From NCBI GenBank assembly GCA_025175895.1, contig CM045989.1, positions 25,823,003 to 25,887,002 of the forward strand: a DNA stretch of 64,000 nucleotides. The letters are read 5' to 3'. The notes under the pieces are model-generated. The model was not told where the DNA came from, ran no database searches, and was given only the letters and a program-made list of their open reading frames with translations. This stretch comes from Wurfbainia villosa. Lineage: Eukaryota; Streptophyta; Magnoliopsida; Zingiberales; Zingiberaceae. Shown here in pieces: positions 47,984-62,458 of the stretch. The position numbers and the translations under genes were made by a program. Positions within the stretch are counted from its first letter, which is position 1. Each line of letters opens with the position of its first letter.

Positions 47984-50900
47984 TTCTCCCCCACTAATAA
48001 AAATTTGGTCCCCAAATTTCCTACTCGTATATTAGTACGAGATGTCCCAACAACCATCTCAAGCATCTGGAGACAAGTCACACCTCAAGTGACTAAGTGA
48101 GGTTACTGATATCCCTTAACATCCAATCACACTTGCTTCTAGCAGCCCTTCCAAAGTATGAATAGTATCTTTATATCGACCACTTATTATAAGTACCTAA
48201 CTGTACCCGAGTGAAGCTCTATATCTGTGACCTGTTAAAGACTTTACCATAATCCTAAGGTAAATCCTGAATCGCTATCGCATACGATACTCAAAGATCC
48301 TCCATGAACTAGAAATCGCCACAATATAACCTATCCAGCGATCCTATAACTCATCGTATGGATCTAGAGAAAATGAGCGGACTTAGCTAATCATACTAAG
48401 TCCTTTCCGAATTCCCAATAATCTCCCAACACCGTCCATCATACTAGGCTCCCACTTTCCTCTTGGTACAGAACCTTACTGATTATTTATATACCACCTT
48501 TACCAAACTTCCAAATCAACTATATTCCGCATGTCATTCCTCCACCACGGAGAAACGTTTCAATACTTACTATTTTCGGATACAATCTTAAACATCTGCA
48601 ACATATACAACCTATTGCAATCTTCAGCAATACCTATCAAAATATCGTGACCAAGCCTCGTGGCTCTCGGAGTAATGCAAAAGGCACTACTTACGGGCAA
48701 CGACATGCTACCACGATCGGGACTCATAGCCAGTCAATATGTCATGTAGCTATCTAGCCACCTACTACATACAAATTCCAATATCACTAATTCCGAACCG
48801 GTAGAGAAAAAGTACAACTCTATGGTAGATGCTCTCTATCATCACAACAGAAATCTATCTGTTGTTCCTGAATCAATAGTAACTCTTCCTAAATTCAAAT
48901 GTAACTACATAACCCACCATCTTCTCGGAGACGAAGAAATATTTCCTCACAAGGGCAATCTACCTGTTTACTAAGATCTATTTGTAATAGAACTTGCTTT
49001 CATTTTCCACTATTTATCTTCTCACAACTACTCAGTAGCTAGCCAAAACCCCATGAGCATTCTGGCTCCTCACCTCTACAAAACAACATAACAACTCCTG
49101 CTAGGTCACCGTCATATATATATATGACACAACCCATCTCGTAGTTCCTCTTTTGACATAAACATGGGATACGTCTCGATCAACTAAATCAGAAACGCTC
49201 CATTCTCTGAAACATCGCATCCGCATATAAATTAACTTTCCTTTCACCCGAGAATGATCACACAACACTGGTGTAAAAGTCAACCATCGTCTGAGCCCTG
49301 AAACTATGTTCACAAGCTTCAGACCAAATAAATTCCAACACCTTCCTGATCCAACCAGTCAGCGATGTAATACCGCTAGAGCATCCTATCCATATCTATG
49401 GTAATGATCAAATCAATACCAGAAAACCATCATCTACGGTGGCCGAGTGCTCAACTCCAACTGCCACCATAATAAATGATCCAATCGTGTCCAGAATACA
49501 CGATTTCCTAAATCCCTGGACGACTAAGTCGTCATAAGTCAAACAAGATAATCAAACCTCGTACAATTCATACCAACTATGAAATTGTCACCACTATACA
49601 CCTGCATCCTCTTTACTCTAGGTTGATGATATATCAATCATCCCTATAACTTTGATAATTGTATGACACCCTGTCACTACAATATCAACACACCAATCAT
49701 AAATCAATCCTAGAGTATACACAGGTGTCCTATAGCCGATCTAAATAGATCCTCAATCCACCATGAAGGATATTCATTTCCTTCTACCACTACCGCATTC
49801 CATCATCGATAATTGATGTATAACCTCAAAGGTTCATCTCTCATTGTACAATGAGTTCCAAAGCTTCTCAAGCAATAAAATCGACAAATAAATATCCCAT
49901 CCAACACCTCCTATAATTGGAATTTAGATTCTTCCAATTCCCATAGTGTTAAACAACATTGATACCAACTAAATTATCCCCTGGAAAAATCATCTTTCCA
50001 TCAATTACCTCTCGGCATCATCAACCTTACCAACTTTGAAAGACCGATCGATGACAGTATCTAAGCAACTCGATTGGCTTACAGCCAATTGAATGACATT
50101 GCCTTGAGTACATCACGAGCTGTAACAACCTCGTGCGCTTTACATTAGCCCTCAGCCAACACACCATAAGTAAAAATATTAGGCTCGTAAAAATAACATT
50201 ACCTCAGTACCAAATAAATTATCTCACTAGGATCTTCGATATCGAAACTATTTTGAAATCACTCCGATCGCCTACTCTACTTGCCTATCTGTGCAAGCCT
50301 AGAAGTTCCTCCAACACTACATCTGATTACTCTCGAATTATACAGGCATCCGAGAGACATTCTTATACATCATGTTACAATCATAACCTCCAAGATAATA
50401 TCCAGATATTCACATCATATCAACCAAGTCAACTATAAAACAATTAAGTCAACTCTCTCACCATAATATAACATGTCCATCAATCAACCTATAAACATCC
50501 AAAATCATTTTCATACCCCTGTGATAATCATCACAGTAATCATCTCAACATCTCACCTATCAGTAGAAACACTATTAATCCACATGATCCAAATATGAAA
50601 ATCCTTTTAATCCTATCGATTGCATGTTTTAACCACGGTATATCTGTAAACACCGTATCTCTCAATATATCATCAAGTAAAGTAAACTATAGTAATACTC
50701 AATGACCAATCCTTCAACCATCAACAATTCCTTTGAGTAAAGATGCAAACTCATCCAAGTTCGCTCTTAACTGATTCCCTATTTCACAGTGACCTAGAAT
50801 AAGAATCTGGTAACTGTATGAATCTAGGTGTATACACCTCTTCCTCTCATTTTCTTCAAGAACCATACAACCAGCCTCATATCTCCACAAGTGTACAAAC

Positions 50901-52426
50901 TACTTCTGATAGCGACATATATCTGAGGAGAAAACTTAAATCCATATTCCTGTTTTCCACTGGGAAGTGAGTTGTTTCATCAATCTTTTATTCCTGAGAC
51001 AGAGCCTTGATCAATATCGAACATCAACATGGGAACGAAATAATGTCACGTGAATTCAGCTAGAAAAGCACGTTCACGACTCCTACCGTTACCTTAATTA
51101 ACCGAAGTGTAGGTTATTATCACTAGATTGACTACACTATTCTCTTGAGACCCTTGTTGCAGTCATTTTTATAAATATGACTCACCCTAATGCCTCCCGC
51201 TAGGATCTGATGGAAAAATCCAACTATCCTAATCCAAATGTAAGCAAATAAATTGGGGGTGATCAAAGGCAACTCAATCACTATCTTAAACCATTAAGTG
51301 GAGGGGGTAAACTCTGTAATTCTAGTAAACTCTATAGTGAAACTCCATTATCAATTTATCACTCAACTAAAGACTCAAGAATTCCTCAACAATGAGTCAT
51401 ACAAAAATAGCATAAGGAAATATTGTCTTCCGAAAACATCCTGAACCCATGATCCCGTAATGGGTTATTTTCCCAAAATTCTCCTACATATTCCACCAAG
51501 TAACAACTTGATCATTGCAATAGTAAGAAACTATCTCCACTCCTATATAAATACCAATTAGGTACTTATCAGTACCTTCAATGTTATCAATCTAAGGCTC
51601 AAGCGCTCAAGGATCAAAATCCTATGGAACTTGTAACAAACCTCCAATGTCTATATCAACAATAGTATACATTCTTTGTCCATTGCCCCTGAGTAATAAT
51701 TTGCCTAGCATAATCGGTGAAAATCTCTAACACCGTAGTCCTTGATTTCCACAACCAATGTAGCGACTTGACCCTTGCTTTTCGACTCGATGTCGATCGG
51801 CTCTCAAAAGGCAATGCATCTTTTCGTCACAGGTCCAAGACTCACAAACTGAACAAGTCATTTGTGGTCAACTCCATCCACGATTACGAATAGTGACTAA
51901 TACACTAAATGTTATTTCCGGTTATCCACTAAACACATAACCAAATCTAACCTGAAGTATAAACACTACGGCAACTCCGGCTGGTCACCTTGGTGGGCGA
52001 CCCCTACTACGAGTCTGCACACGAGTCAAAACTCAATAGACCCTTTCTGACAACTCCATAACCAGAGATCTCACTGTCCTCTTGCGTGGTTACCCCTGCA
52101 CCACGTCTCGGTGCAGGTGCATGCCCACCTCGTCTCATATCTGTTAAATTATTCCAAATGCTACTAGAACAGATGTTACTAGAAGTAAAAATATATAAAA
52201 TTTTCATCATACCTATTTTGCCGCAGTAGAGGTTCTGTCGCTGCCAAATCCCCATATTGACCTCGTCATAAATCCTCGAATTTCCGAAATATAAAAATCG
52301 TCGGAAATCCATACCAATCCAAAATTTTCCAAATTACCTCATAAAACCTGCCAAATGTGGCGAACTCCGAAAAATCCAAAAACCCCTAGGAACTCGAAAA
52401 CCTAGGCGCTCTGATACCAAATAAAT
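47984..52426 (-). pseudogene. Gypsy array internal region 3: dead gag-pol
   Basis: Same remnants as the other units; primer site 52,419-52,408, gag-like start at 52,138. A patch at 50,225-50,290 and 51,600-51,800 has lost CG and CTG-containing words present in its neighbours. Confidence 0.8.
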
Positions 52427-55213
52427 TGTCACGCCCCGAGGGAGACCTCGCCAGACGAAAATCCGGCAGCATCTCCCCTGTACGGGTGACAATCCCAATT
52501 TACATACAAGGCCTACACGACCACTATACATCGGTCAACACGACCGGAATCCAAACACCCACGCAGATAATAAATCAGGCCTCAGGCCAACAATCAAATG
52601 ATATACACAAAAGAATATCATAACTAAACCTACCCCTTCTGCCATCTGGGCAGGAATACTCAACCAAAATCCAATCCAGAACAAACTCCGAATAGAGGTC
52701 CATAAGGACACCAAAAACCCACGAATACATAAATCCAATTCCAGTCCTAAATATATCTTCTAAACAAGATATCCAAAACCAAAAACAAATAACCAAATAA
52801 AACATTTACGACGAGTGGGGGTCCGGCAGCTGCACTCTCCTGACAGCTTCATCCTGAAATAGATATAAATCAACGGGGTGAGTTCAAAGAACTCTGCGGG
52901 TATAGTAGATATGCAAAATAAGGTATAGCTAACAATAAAAATATCATGCCAGTACAGTCTCACATAAATAGGGTATGCAAGCAAGAAATACAAAATGACT
53001 GTACTTACCTGAATCTCCTACCCTGATATAGGAGCATGTGCCTGACTAGAAGTAATAGAGTCCTGACCATATATAAACATGTATCCTGTATGCATGACAA
53101 TCATATGCACATCCAAGGCATCAATACAATAATGCAACAAACACAATACAAAATGCAATCGGTCAAAATGCATGCCTCGTGCCAATGACATGGTCACCCG
53201 ACGCTTGGTCCGCCGCCTCACGCAATGGTGAAGCCGAGTGGGTAGGGCTATGACAACTGTGCACTCTGCCATCACTGCTCCTGAGTGACCGAGTGGACAG
53301 GATGCTGTCGGAGTACACCTATCCTCCTGCCCCAAACATAGTGGGGGAGCTAAGCTCTCATCTCCCGGTGTCATAGGCCAGAGGAGGGATCCCTGCCCGC
53401 TACCACGCTGCCTCATCGCTACCCATGAGCGGACCAGTGAACAGTGAGCAACTGCACACACCCTCCTGATGTACCACTAACCCATGAGTGGCAGTGTGTG
53501 CAGGCCATGTAACTAGCTGCGGGCTCAACAATAATGGAACCCCGTCCAGCTAGCATGCAATCATGCAAAAATGGTGCATGATACTAAAACATGTAAATCC
53601 TACTCAAAATACCTATCCGAATAATATGTACAATCAATATGTACATATCCCTAATCCATATACTATGATCCAAATCAAACAGGAAAATATAATCATATCC
53701 TATCATATGCATGTATCTAGTAGGCACCAAAAGTATACCAGGCATATAAACATGAAAAAGTTATTGTAAGCTATCCTACTAGCATATCAATTTGACTTAA
53801 TCTAAAAGTTAAGTCAAAATACCCGCCTGATAATATATCCGCAAAAGAACCAGATCGTCACGGAGACACGCCTCGTCAAACCAGAAACGCATAATGCATA
53901 ACTATTATTAAGCACAAAATACCATATACCGACAAATCGAATACATAATCGATTTCTTCCATAACCAAATTAATCCAAAATAAATCCATCAAATCCAAGC
54001 ACCACAACGTGCTAAATACTACTATGTATCTCCAAGTAGACCCTTAACCCGTAGGTCATAAATTGTAATTAACTCCTCAATCCAAAAACATATCCTTGCA
54101 ATTTATCTCACCATGATCAATACTCATCATATGAAAATATTATCCATCTCACAACAAATGATCAAATTGAATCCTACATCGACCTCATATCCGATCCACT
54201 AGATTGATTTAATTATCCTATTCAACATAATCAATCCTCCATACTGAATTACAGAATCGATCATAATTATGAATCCAACCTAACCCTAGGTGACATACAC
54301 ACGACTCAACCAATCCTTACCTCAAAACACGATCCAACACTTGGATCCCACCACTTAGCACCCACAATCCATTTATAGCCAACAACACTCGTTACAACCA
54401 TACATCCCTAACTAACCTCTCATAGCTTGATTCTCCACCTGCCACAACCCTCAGAATTCGCAGAATCAAAATGGACCGAAAGAAAACAATGAAGTCAAGA
54501 CATATACCAACAATAGGAGCTATGCCGGCGTCACCTCCTTTATCCCCCGTTCATCGGTGCCAGACCACTGCCAAATTCATCAATCAAGCTCACCGAAGGG
54601 AAAATGCTCAGCTATAACCTAGATCCTGTCCAAGGTACAAGGAATCCAACTCCTACCTTGCTCCGGCGACCACCGATAGGGATCGCAGCCTCCGCCCCAA
54701 ATCAGCACGTAGTGGCGACTAGGCTAGCGGCCCGAGCGTCTTGCGCGGGAGGAAGGAAGAGGAGCGGCCGAAGGATGTCGCGGATGGGCGGCGTGTGTGT
54801 CTCGGACGGCAAGACGGCCTCGTCGCCGAGTGGGGCTCGGGAAGCGGCGCCTTGGCATAAGGAAGGCGAGCACTTGCCGACGCGAGGAGGCGCAAGGTCT
54901 CGGCGAGAGGGCTGAAGAAGGGAAGCCGGATCATTGCAATCGCCGTGAGAAGAGGGCTCAAAAAATTTAGGAGAGAAAGGTCGAAAAATAGAAAGGAAAT
55001 AGAAAATAGAAAACCTATATTAATAACCTAGGTTAAATTTATCCTATTTTTAAAAGCCTGTTTTCCCTATCCCGTAATTATCTCGACAACGACCTCCGTT
55101 TAAATCCAGAAAAATTCTTAAAAATTCCTAAAAATCTCGAAAATAATCCCTAGGATTATTTCCCCTAAATTTTTGGTCATTAAATTTAGTATTTTAAATT
55201 TCAGTATTTTACA
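52427..55213 (-). mobile_element. Gypsy array LTR 4 (2,787 bp)
   Basis: Shortest LTR of the array. The reduction is in the GC-rich leader (54,720-55,000), where roughly 120-170 bases are missing relative to LTRs 1-3. Termini intact. Confidence 0.9.
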
Positions 55214-58200
55214 TTCTCCCCCACTAATAAAAATTTGATCCCCAAATTTCCTACTAAATATATTAATACGAGATGTCCCAACAACCATCTCAAGCATCTG
55301 GAGACAAGTCACACCTCAAGTGACTAAGTGAGGTTCTTGATATCCCTTAACATCAATCACACTTGCTTCTAAGCGACCTTCAAAATATGAATAGTATCTT
55401 TATATCGACCACCTTATTATAAGTACCTAACTGTACCCGAGTGAAGCTCTATATCTGTGACCTGTTAAAGACTTTACCATAATCCTAAGGTAAATCCTGA
55501 ATCGCTATCGCATACGATACTCAAAGATCCTCCATGAACTAGAAATCGCCACAATATAACCTATCCGGCGATCCTATAACTCATCGTATGGATCTAGAGA
55601 AAATGAGCGGACTTAGCTAATCATACTAAGTCCTTTCCGAATTCCCAATAATCTCCCAACACCGTCCATCATACTAGGCTCCCACTTTCCTCTTGGTACA
55701 GAACCTTACTGATTATTTATATACCACCTTTACCAAACTTCCAAATCAACTATATTCCGCATGTCATTCCTCCACGGAGAACGTTTCAATACTTACTATT
55801 TTCCAGATACAATCTTAAACATCTGCAACATATACAACCTATTGCAATCTTCAGCAATACCTATCAAAATATCGTGACCAAGCCTCGTGGCTCTCGGAGT
55901 AATGCAAAAGGCACTACTTACGGGCAACGACATGCTACCACGATCGGGACTCATAGCCAGTCAATATGTCATGTAGCTATCTAGCCACCTACTACATACA
56001 AATTCCAATATCACTAATTCCGAACCGGTAGAGAAAAAGTACAACTCTATGGTAGATGCTCTCTATCATCACAACAGAAATCTATCTGTTGTTCCTGAAT
56101 CAATAGTAACTCTTCCTAAATTCAAATGTAACTACATAACCCACCATCTTCTCGGAGACGAAGAAATATTTCCTCACAAGGGCAATCTACCTGTTTACTA
56201 AGATCTATTTGTAATAGAACTTGCTTTCATTTTCCACTATTTATCTTCTCACAACTACTCAGTAGCTAGCCAAAACCCCATGAGCATTCTGGCTCCTCAC
56301 CTCTACAAAACAACATAACAACTCCTGCTAGGTCACCGTCATATATATATATGACACAACCCATCTCGTAGTTCCTCTTTTGACATAAACATGGGATACG
56401 TCTCGATCAACTAAATCAGAAACGCTCCATTCTCTAAAACATCGTGATCCGTATAAATTAACTTTCCTTTCACCCGAGAATGATCACACAACACTGGTGT
56501 AAAAGTCAACCATCGTCTGAGCCCTGAAACTATGTTCACAAGCTTCAGACCAAATAAATTCCAACACCTTCCTGATCCAACCAGTCAGCGATGTAATACC
56601 GCTAGAGCATCCTATCCATATCTATGGTAATGATCAAATCAATACCAGAAAACCATCATCTCACGGTGGTAGTGCTCAACTCCAAGCGCCACCATAATAA
56701 ATGATCCAATCGTGTCGAATACACGATTTCCTAAATCCCTGGACGACTAAGTCGTCATAAGTCAAACAAGATAATCAAACCTCGTACAATTCATACCAAC
56801 TATGAAATTGTCACCACTATACACCTGCATCCTCTTTACTCTAGGTTGATGATATATCAATCATCCCTATAACTTTGATAATTGTATGACACCCTGTCAC
56901 TACAATATCAACACACCAATCATAAATCAATCCTAGAGTATACACAGATGTCCTATAGCCGATCTAAATAGATCCTCGATCCACCATGAAGGATATTCAT
57001 TTCCTTCTACCACTACCGCATTCCATCATCGATAATTGATGTATAACCTCAAAGGTTCATCTCTCATTGTACAATGAGTTCCAAAGCTTCTCAAGCAATA
57101 AAATACAGGGACAAATAAAAATCCCATCCAACACCTCCTATAATTTGAATTTAGATTCTTCCAATTCCCATAGTGTTAAACAACATTGATACCAACTAAA
57201 TTATCCCCTGGAAAAATCATCATTCCATCAAATTACCTCTCATCATCAACCTTACCAACTTTGAAAGACCGATCGATGGCGATATCTAAGCAACTCGATT
57301 GGCTTACAGCCAATTGAATGACATTGCCTTGAGTACATCACGAGCTGTAACAACCTCGTGCGCTTTACATTAGCCCTCAGCCAACACACCATAAGTAAAA
57401 ATATTAGGCTCGTAAAAATAACATTACCTCAGTACCAAATAAATTATCTCACGGTAGGGGATCTTCGATATCGAAACTATTTTCGAAATCACTCCGATCG
57501 CCTACTCTACTTGCCTATCACGGCAAGCCTAGAAGTTCCTCAACACTACATCGATTACTCTCGAATTATACGGGCATCAGAGACATTCTTATACATCATG
57601 TTACAATCATAACCTCCAAGATAATATCCAGATATTCACATCATATCAACCAAGTCAACTATAAAACAATTAAGTCAACTCTCTCACCATAATATAACAT
57701 GTCCATCAATCAACCTATAAACATCCAAAATCATTTTCATACCCCTGTGATAATCATCACAGTAATCATCTCAACATCTCACCTATCAGTAGAAACACTA
57801 TTAATCCACATGATCCAAATATGAAAATCCTTTTAATCCTATCAGTGCATGTTTTAACCACAGATATCTGTAAACACCTGTATCTCTCAATATATCATCA
57901 AGTAAAGTAAACTATAGTAATACTCAATGACCAATCCTTCAACCATCAACAATTCCTTTCGAGTAAAGATGCAAACTCATCCAAGTTCTGCTCTTAACGG
58001 ATTCCCTATTTCACAGTGACCTAGAATAAGAATCTGGTAACTGTATGAATCTAGGTGTATACACCTCTTCCTCTCATTTTCTTCAAGAACCATACAACCA
58101 GCCTCATATCTCCACAAGTGTACAAACTACTTCTGATAGCGACATATATCTGAGGAGAAAACTTAAATCCATATTCCTGTTTTCCACTGGGAAGTGAGTT

Positions 58201-59631
58201 GTTTCATCAATCTTTTATTCCTGAGACAGAGCCTTGATCAATATCGAACATCAACATGGGAACGAAATAATGTCACGTGAATTCAGCTAGAAAAGCACGT
58301 TCACGACTCCTACCGTTACCTTAATTAACCGAAGTGTAGGTTATTATCACTAGATTGACTACACTATTCTCTTGAGACCCTTGTTGCAGTCATTTTTATA
58401 AATATGACTCACCCTAATGCCTCCCGCTAGGATCTGATGGAAAAATCCAACTATCCTAATCCAAATGTAAGCAAATAAATTGGGGTGATCAAAGGCAACT
58501 CAATCACTATCTTAAACCATTAAGTGGAGGGGTAAACTCATAATTCTAGTAAACTCTATAGTGAAACTCCATTATCAATTTATCACTCAACTAAAGACTC
58601 AAGAATTCCTCAACAATGAGTCATACAAAAATAGCATAAGGAAATATTGTCTTCGAAAACATCCCGAACCCATGATCGTAATGGGTTATTTTCCCAAAAT
58701 TCTCCTACATATTCCACCAAGTAACAACTTGATCATTGCAATAGTAAGAAACTATCTCACTCCTATATAAATACCGTTAGGTACTTATCAATACCTTCAA
58801 TGTTATCAATCTAAGGCTCAAGCGCTCGAGGATCAAAATCCCTATGGAACCCGTAACTTAAACCTCCAATGTCTATATCAACAATAGTATACATTCTTTG
58901 TCCATTGCCCCACAGAGTAATAATTTGCCTAGCATAATCAGTGAAAATCTCTAACACTGTAGTCCTTGATTTCCACAACCAATGTGACGACTTGACCCCT
59001 GCTTTTCTGACTCAGTATCAGTCAGCTCTCAAAAAGGCAATGCATCTTTTCGTCACAGGTCCAAGACTCACAAACTGAACAAGTCATTTGTGGTCAACTC
59101 CATCCACGATTACGAATAGTGACTAATACACTAAATGTTATTTCCGGTTATCCACTAAACACATAACCAAATCTAACCTGAAGTATAAACACTACGGCAA
59201 CTCCGGCTGGTCACCTTGGTGGGCGACCCTACTCTGATGCACTCAATAGACCCTTTCTGACAACTCCATAACCAGAGATCTCACTGTCCTCTTGCGTGGT
59301 TACCCCTGCACCACGTCTCGGTGCAGGTGCATGCCCACCTCGTCTCATATCTGTTAAATTATTCCAAATGCTACTAGAACAGATGTTACTAGAAGTAAAA
59401 ATATATAAAATTTTCATCATACCTATTTTGCCGCAGTAGAGGTTCTGTCGCTGCCAAATCCCCATATTGACCTCGTCATAAATCCTCGAATTTCCGAAAT
59501 ATAAAAATCGTCGGAAATCCATACCAATCCAAAATTTTCCAAATTACCTCATAAAACACACATACATGGCGAACTCAGAAAAATCCAAAAACCCTAGGAA
59601 CTCGAAAACCTAGCGCTCGATGCAAATAAAT
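55214..59631 (-). pseudogene. Gypsy array internal region 4: dead gag-pol, damaged primer site
   Basis: Same decayed domains. The gag-like start is at 59,348. The primer-binding site is corrupted to GCTCGATGCA on the plus strand (59,615-59,624) where other copies read GCTCTGATACCA, again at a CTG. Confidence 0.8.
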
Positions 59632-62458
59632 TGTCACGCCCGAAGGAGACCCGACGAAAATCCGTGACATCTCCCATGCGGTGTGACAATCCCAATTTAC
59701 ATACAAGGCCTACCACGACCACTATACATCGGTCAACACGAGGAATCCAAACAACAGCGAGTAATAATTGGGCCTCGGGCCTTGATCCAATAATAAATAA
59801 ACAATCTATCACATCTAAACCTACCCTTACGCCATCAGGCGAGAATACTCAACAAAATCCAATCGAACAAACTCGAATAAAGTCCATAAGGACACCAAAA
59901 ACCCACGAATACATAAATCCAATTCCAGTCCTAAATATATCTTCTAAACAAGATATCCAAAACCAAAAACAAATAACCAAATAAAACATTTACGACGAGT
60001 GGGGGTCCGGCAGCTGCACTCTCCTGACAGCTTCATCCTGAAATAGATATAAATCAACGGGGTGAGTTCAAAGAACTCTGCGGGTATAGTAGATATGCAA
60101 AATAAGGTATAGCTAACAATAAAAATATCATGTCAGTACAGTCTCACATAAATAGGGTATGCAAGCAAGAAATACAAAATGACTGTACTTACCTGAATCT
60201 CCTACCCTGATATAGGAGCATGTGCCTGACTAGAAGTAATAGAGTCCTGACCATATATAAACATGTATCCTGTATGCATGACAATCATATGCACATCCAA
60301 GGCATCAATACAATAATGCAAAGAAACCAATACAAAATGCAATCAGTGCAAAATGCATGCCGTGCCAATGACATGGTCACCCCGACGCGATCGGCCTCAC
60401 GCAATGGTGAAGCCGAGTGGGTAGGGCTATGACAAGCTGTGCACTCTGCCATCATCGCTCCCTGGTGGCCAGAGTGGGCGAGGATCTTTGTCGAGTACAC
60501 CTATCCTCCTGCCCCAAACATAGTGGGGAGCTAAGCTCTCATCTCCGGTGTCATAGGCGGAGGAGGGATCACGCCGCTACCGCGCCTCATCGCTACCCAT
60601 GGCGGACGGTGAACTGTGAAGCAAGCACACACCCTCGATGTACCACTAACCCATGAGTGGCGGTGTTGCGAGCCATGTAACTATTGCGGGCTCAACAATA
60701 ATGGAACCCCGTCCAGCCAGCATGCAATCATGCAAAAATGGTGCATGATACTAAAGCATGTAAATCCTACTCAAAATACCTATCCGAATAATATGTACAA
60801 TCAATATGTACATATCCCTAATCCATATACTATGATCCAAATCAAGCGAGGAAAATATAATCATATCCTATCACATGCATGTATCTAGTAGGCACCAAAA
60901 GTATACGGGCATATAAACATGAAAAAGTTATTGTAAGCTATCCTACTAGCATATCAATTTGACTTAATCTAAAAGTTAAGTCAGAATACCCGCCTGATAA
61001 TATATCCGCAAAAGAACCAGATCGTCACGACCGGAGACCTGCCTCGTGACCGAAACCTGCATAATGCATAACTATTATTAAGCACAAAATACCATATCAC
61101 GACCAAATCGAATACATAATCGATTTCCATCAACCTCATAATCCAAAATAAATCCATCGATTTAATTGCACACGACAACGTGCTAATCAATCCTACTATG
61201 TATCTCCGTAGACCCTTCGTAGGTCATAAATTGTAATTAACTCTCGATCCAACATATCCTTGCAATTTATCTCACCATGATCAATACTCATCATATGAAA
61301 ATAGGACATCCATCTCACAAATTTCATCAAATTGAATCCGACACGCTCATATCCGATCCACTAGATTGATTTAATTATCCTATTCAACATAATCAATCCT
61401 CCATCTTTGAATTCTATCGATCACCTTATGAATCATAATATGACATACACGACTCTAATAACATCCTTACCTCACAATCAAGACGATCCAACACTTGATC
61501 CCACCATAACCCACAATCCATTTATAGCCAAGACCTAATCCATCCTATACATCCCTAAAAAACCTCATAGCTTGATTCTCCACTCCACAACCTATATGGC
61601 GAAATCAAAATGGCGAAAGAAAACAATGAAGTAGCTCAAGATATACCAACGATAGGAGCTATCCCGTCACCTCCTTTATCCCAACTATCGGTGACTCCGA
61701 TGACCACGCTCATCAATCAAGCTCAAGAAAATGCTCCCAACCTAGATCTGTCAGTACGGAATCCCTCCTACCTTGCTCGTCAACCATCGGATAGGCGAAA
61801 CCATGGCTAGTCGCGACCTTAGCTAGCTCCGGCGTCGGCGAGGAGAAGAAGCGGAAACGGCGAAGGATGTCGCTCCGGATGGGGAGGCGTGTGTGTCTCG
61901 GACGGCGCGACTAGAAAGAGTCGGCTGTGGTGAGCTCGAGGCGGCGGCTGAGCTCACCACCATAAGGAAGGCGAGCACGGAGGCTGAGGAGAGGTTGTCG
62001 GCCAAGGTCTCGGCCCGGTGGCGAAGAGGGCTCCGAGCGGCAATCAAGAGGCCCGACCCTGGCGTGCGGTGGTCGGCGCTGCGTGAGAAGAAGGCGTCGC
62101 GGGCCGTCAAAGAGAGAAGGGAGGCCGTGAGGTCTGATCATTGGCGGCAATCGCCGTGAGAAGGGGCTCGGGAAAAAAAATTTGGGAGCAGCGGTTGCGA
62201 GAATGGAGAAGATGGGTTGCGAGAGAAAGTGACGGGGAAAAATAGAAAAGGAAATAGAAAATAGAAAACCTATAGTTTAATAACCTAGGTTAAATTTATC
62301 TATTTTTAAAGCACATTTTATTTTATCCCGTAAAAATCTCTCGACCTCATTTAAATCCAGAAAAATTCTTAAAAATTCCTAAAATCTAAAATAATCCCTA
62401 GGATTATTTCCCTAAATTATTTGGTCATTAAATTTAGTATTTTAAATTTTTATTTACA
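59632..62458 (-). mobile_element. Gypsy array LTR 5 (2,827 bp), mosaic
   Basis: 59,640-59,880 is diverged from all other LTRs, 59,881-60,330 is almost identical to LTR 4, and 61,080-62,450 is diverged again with many substitutions and small deletions. The polypurine flank on the right is CTCCCCAC rather than CTCCCCCAC. Confidence 0.85.
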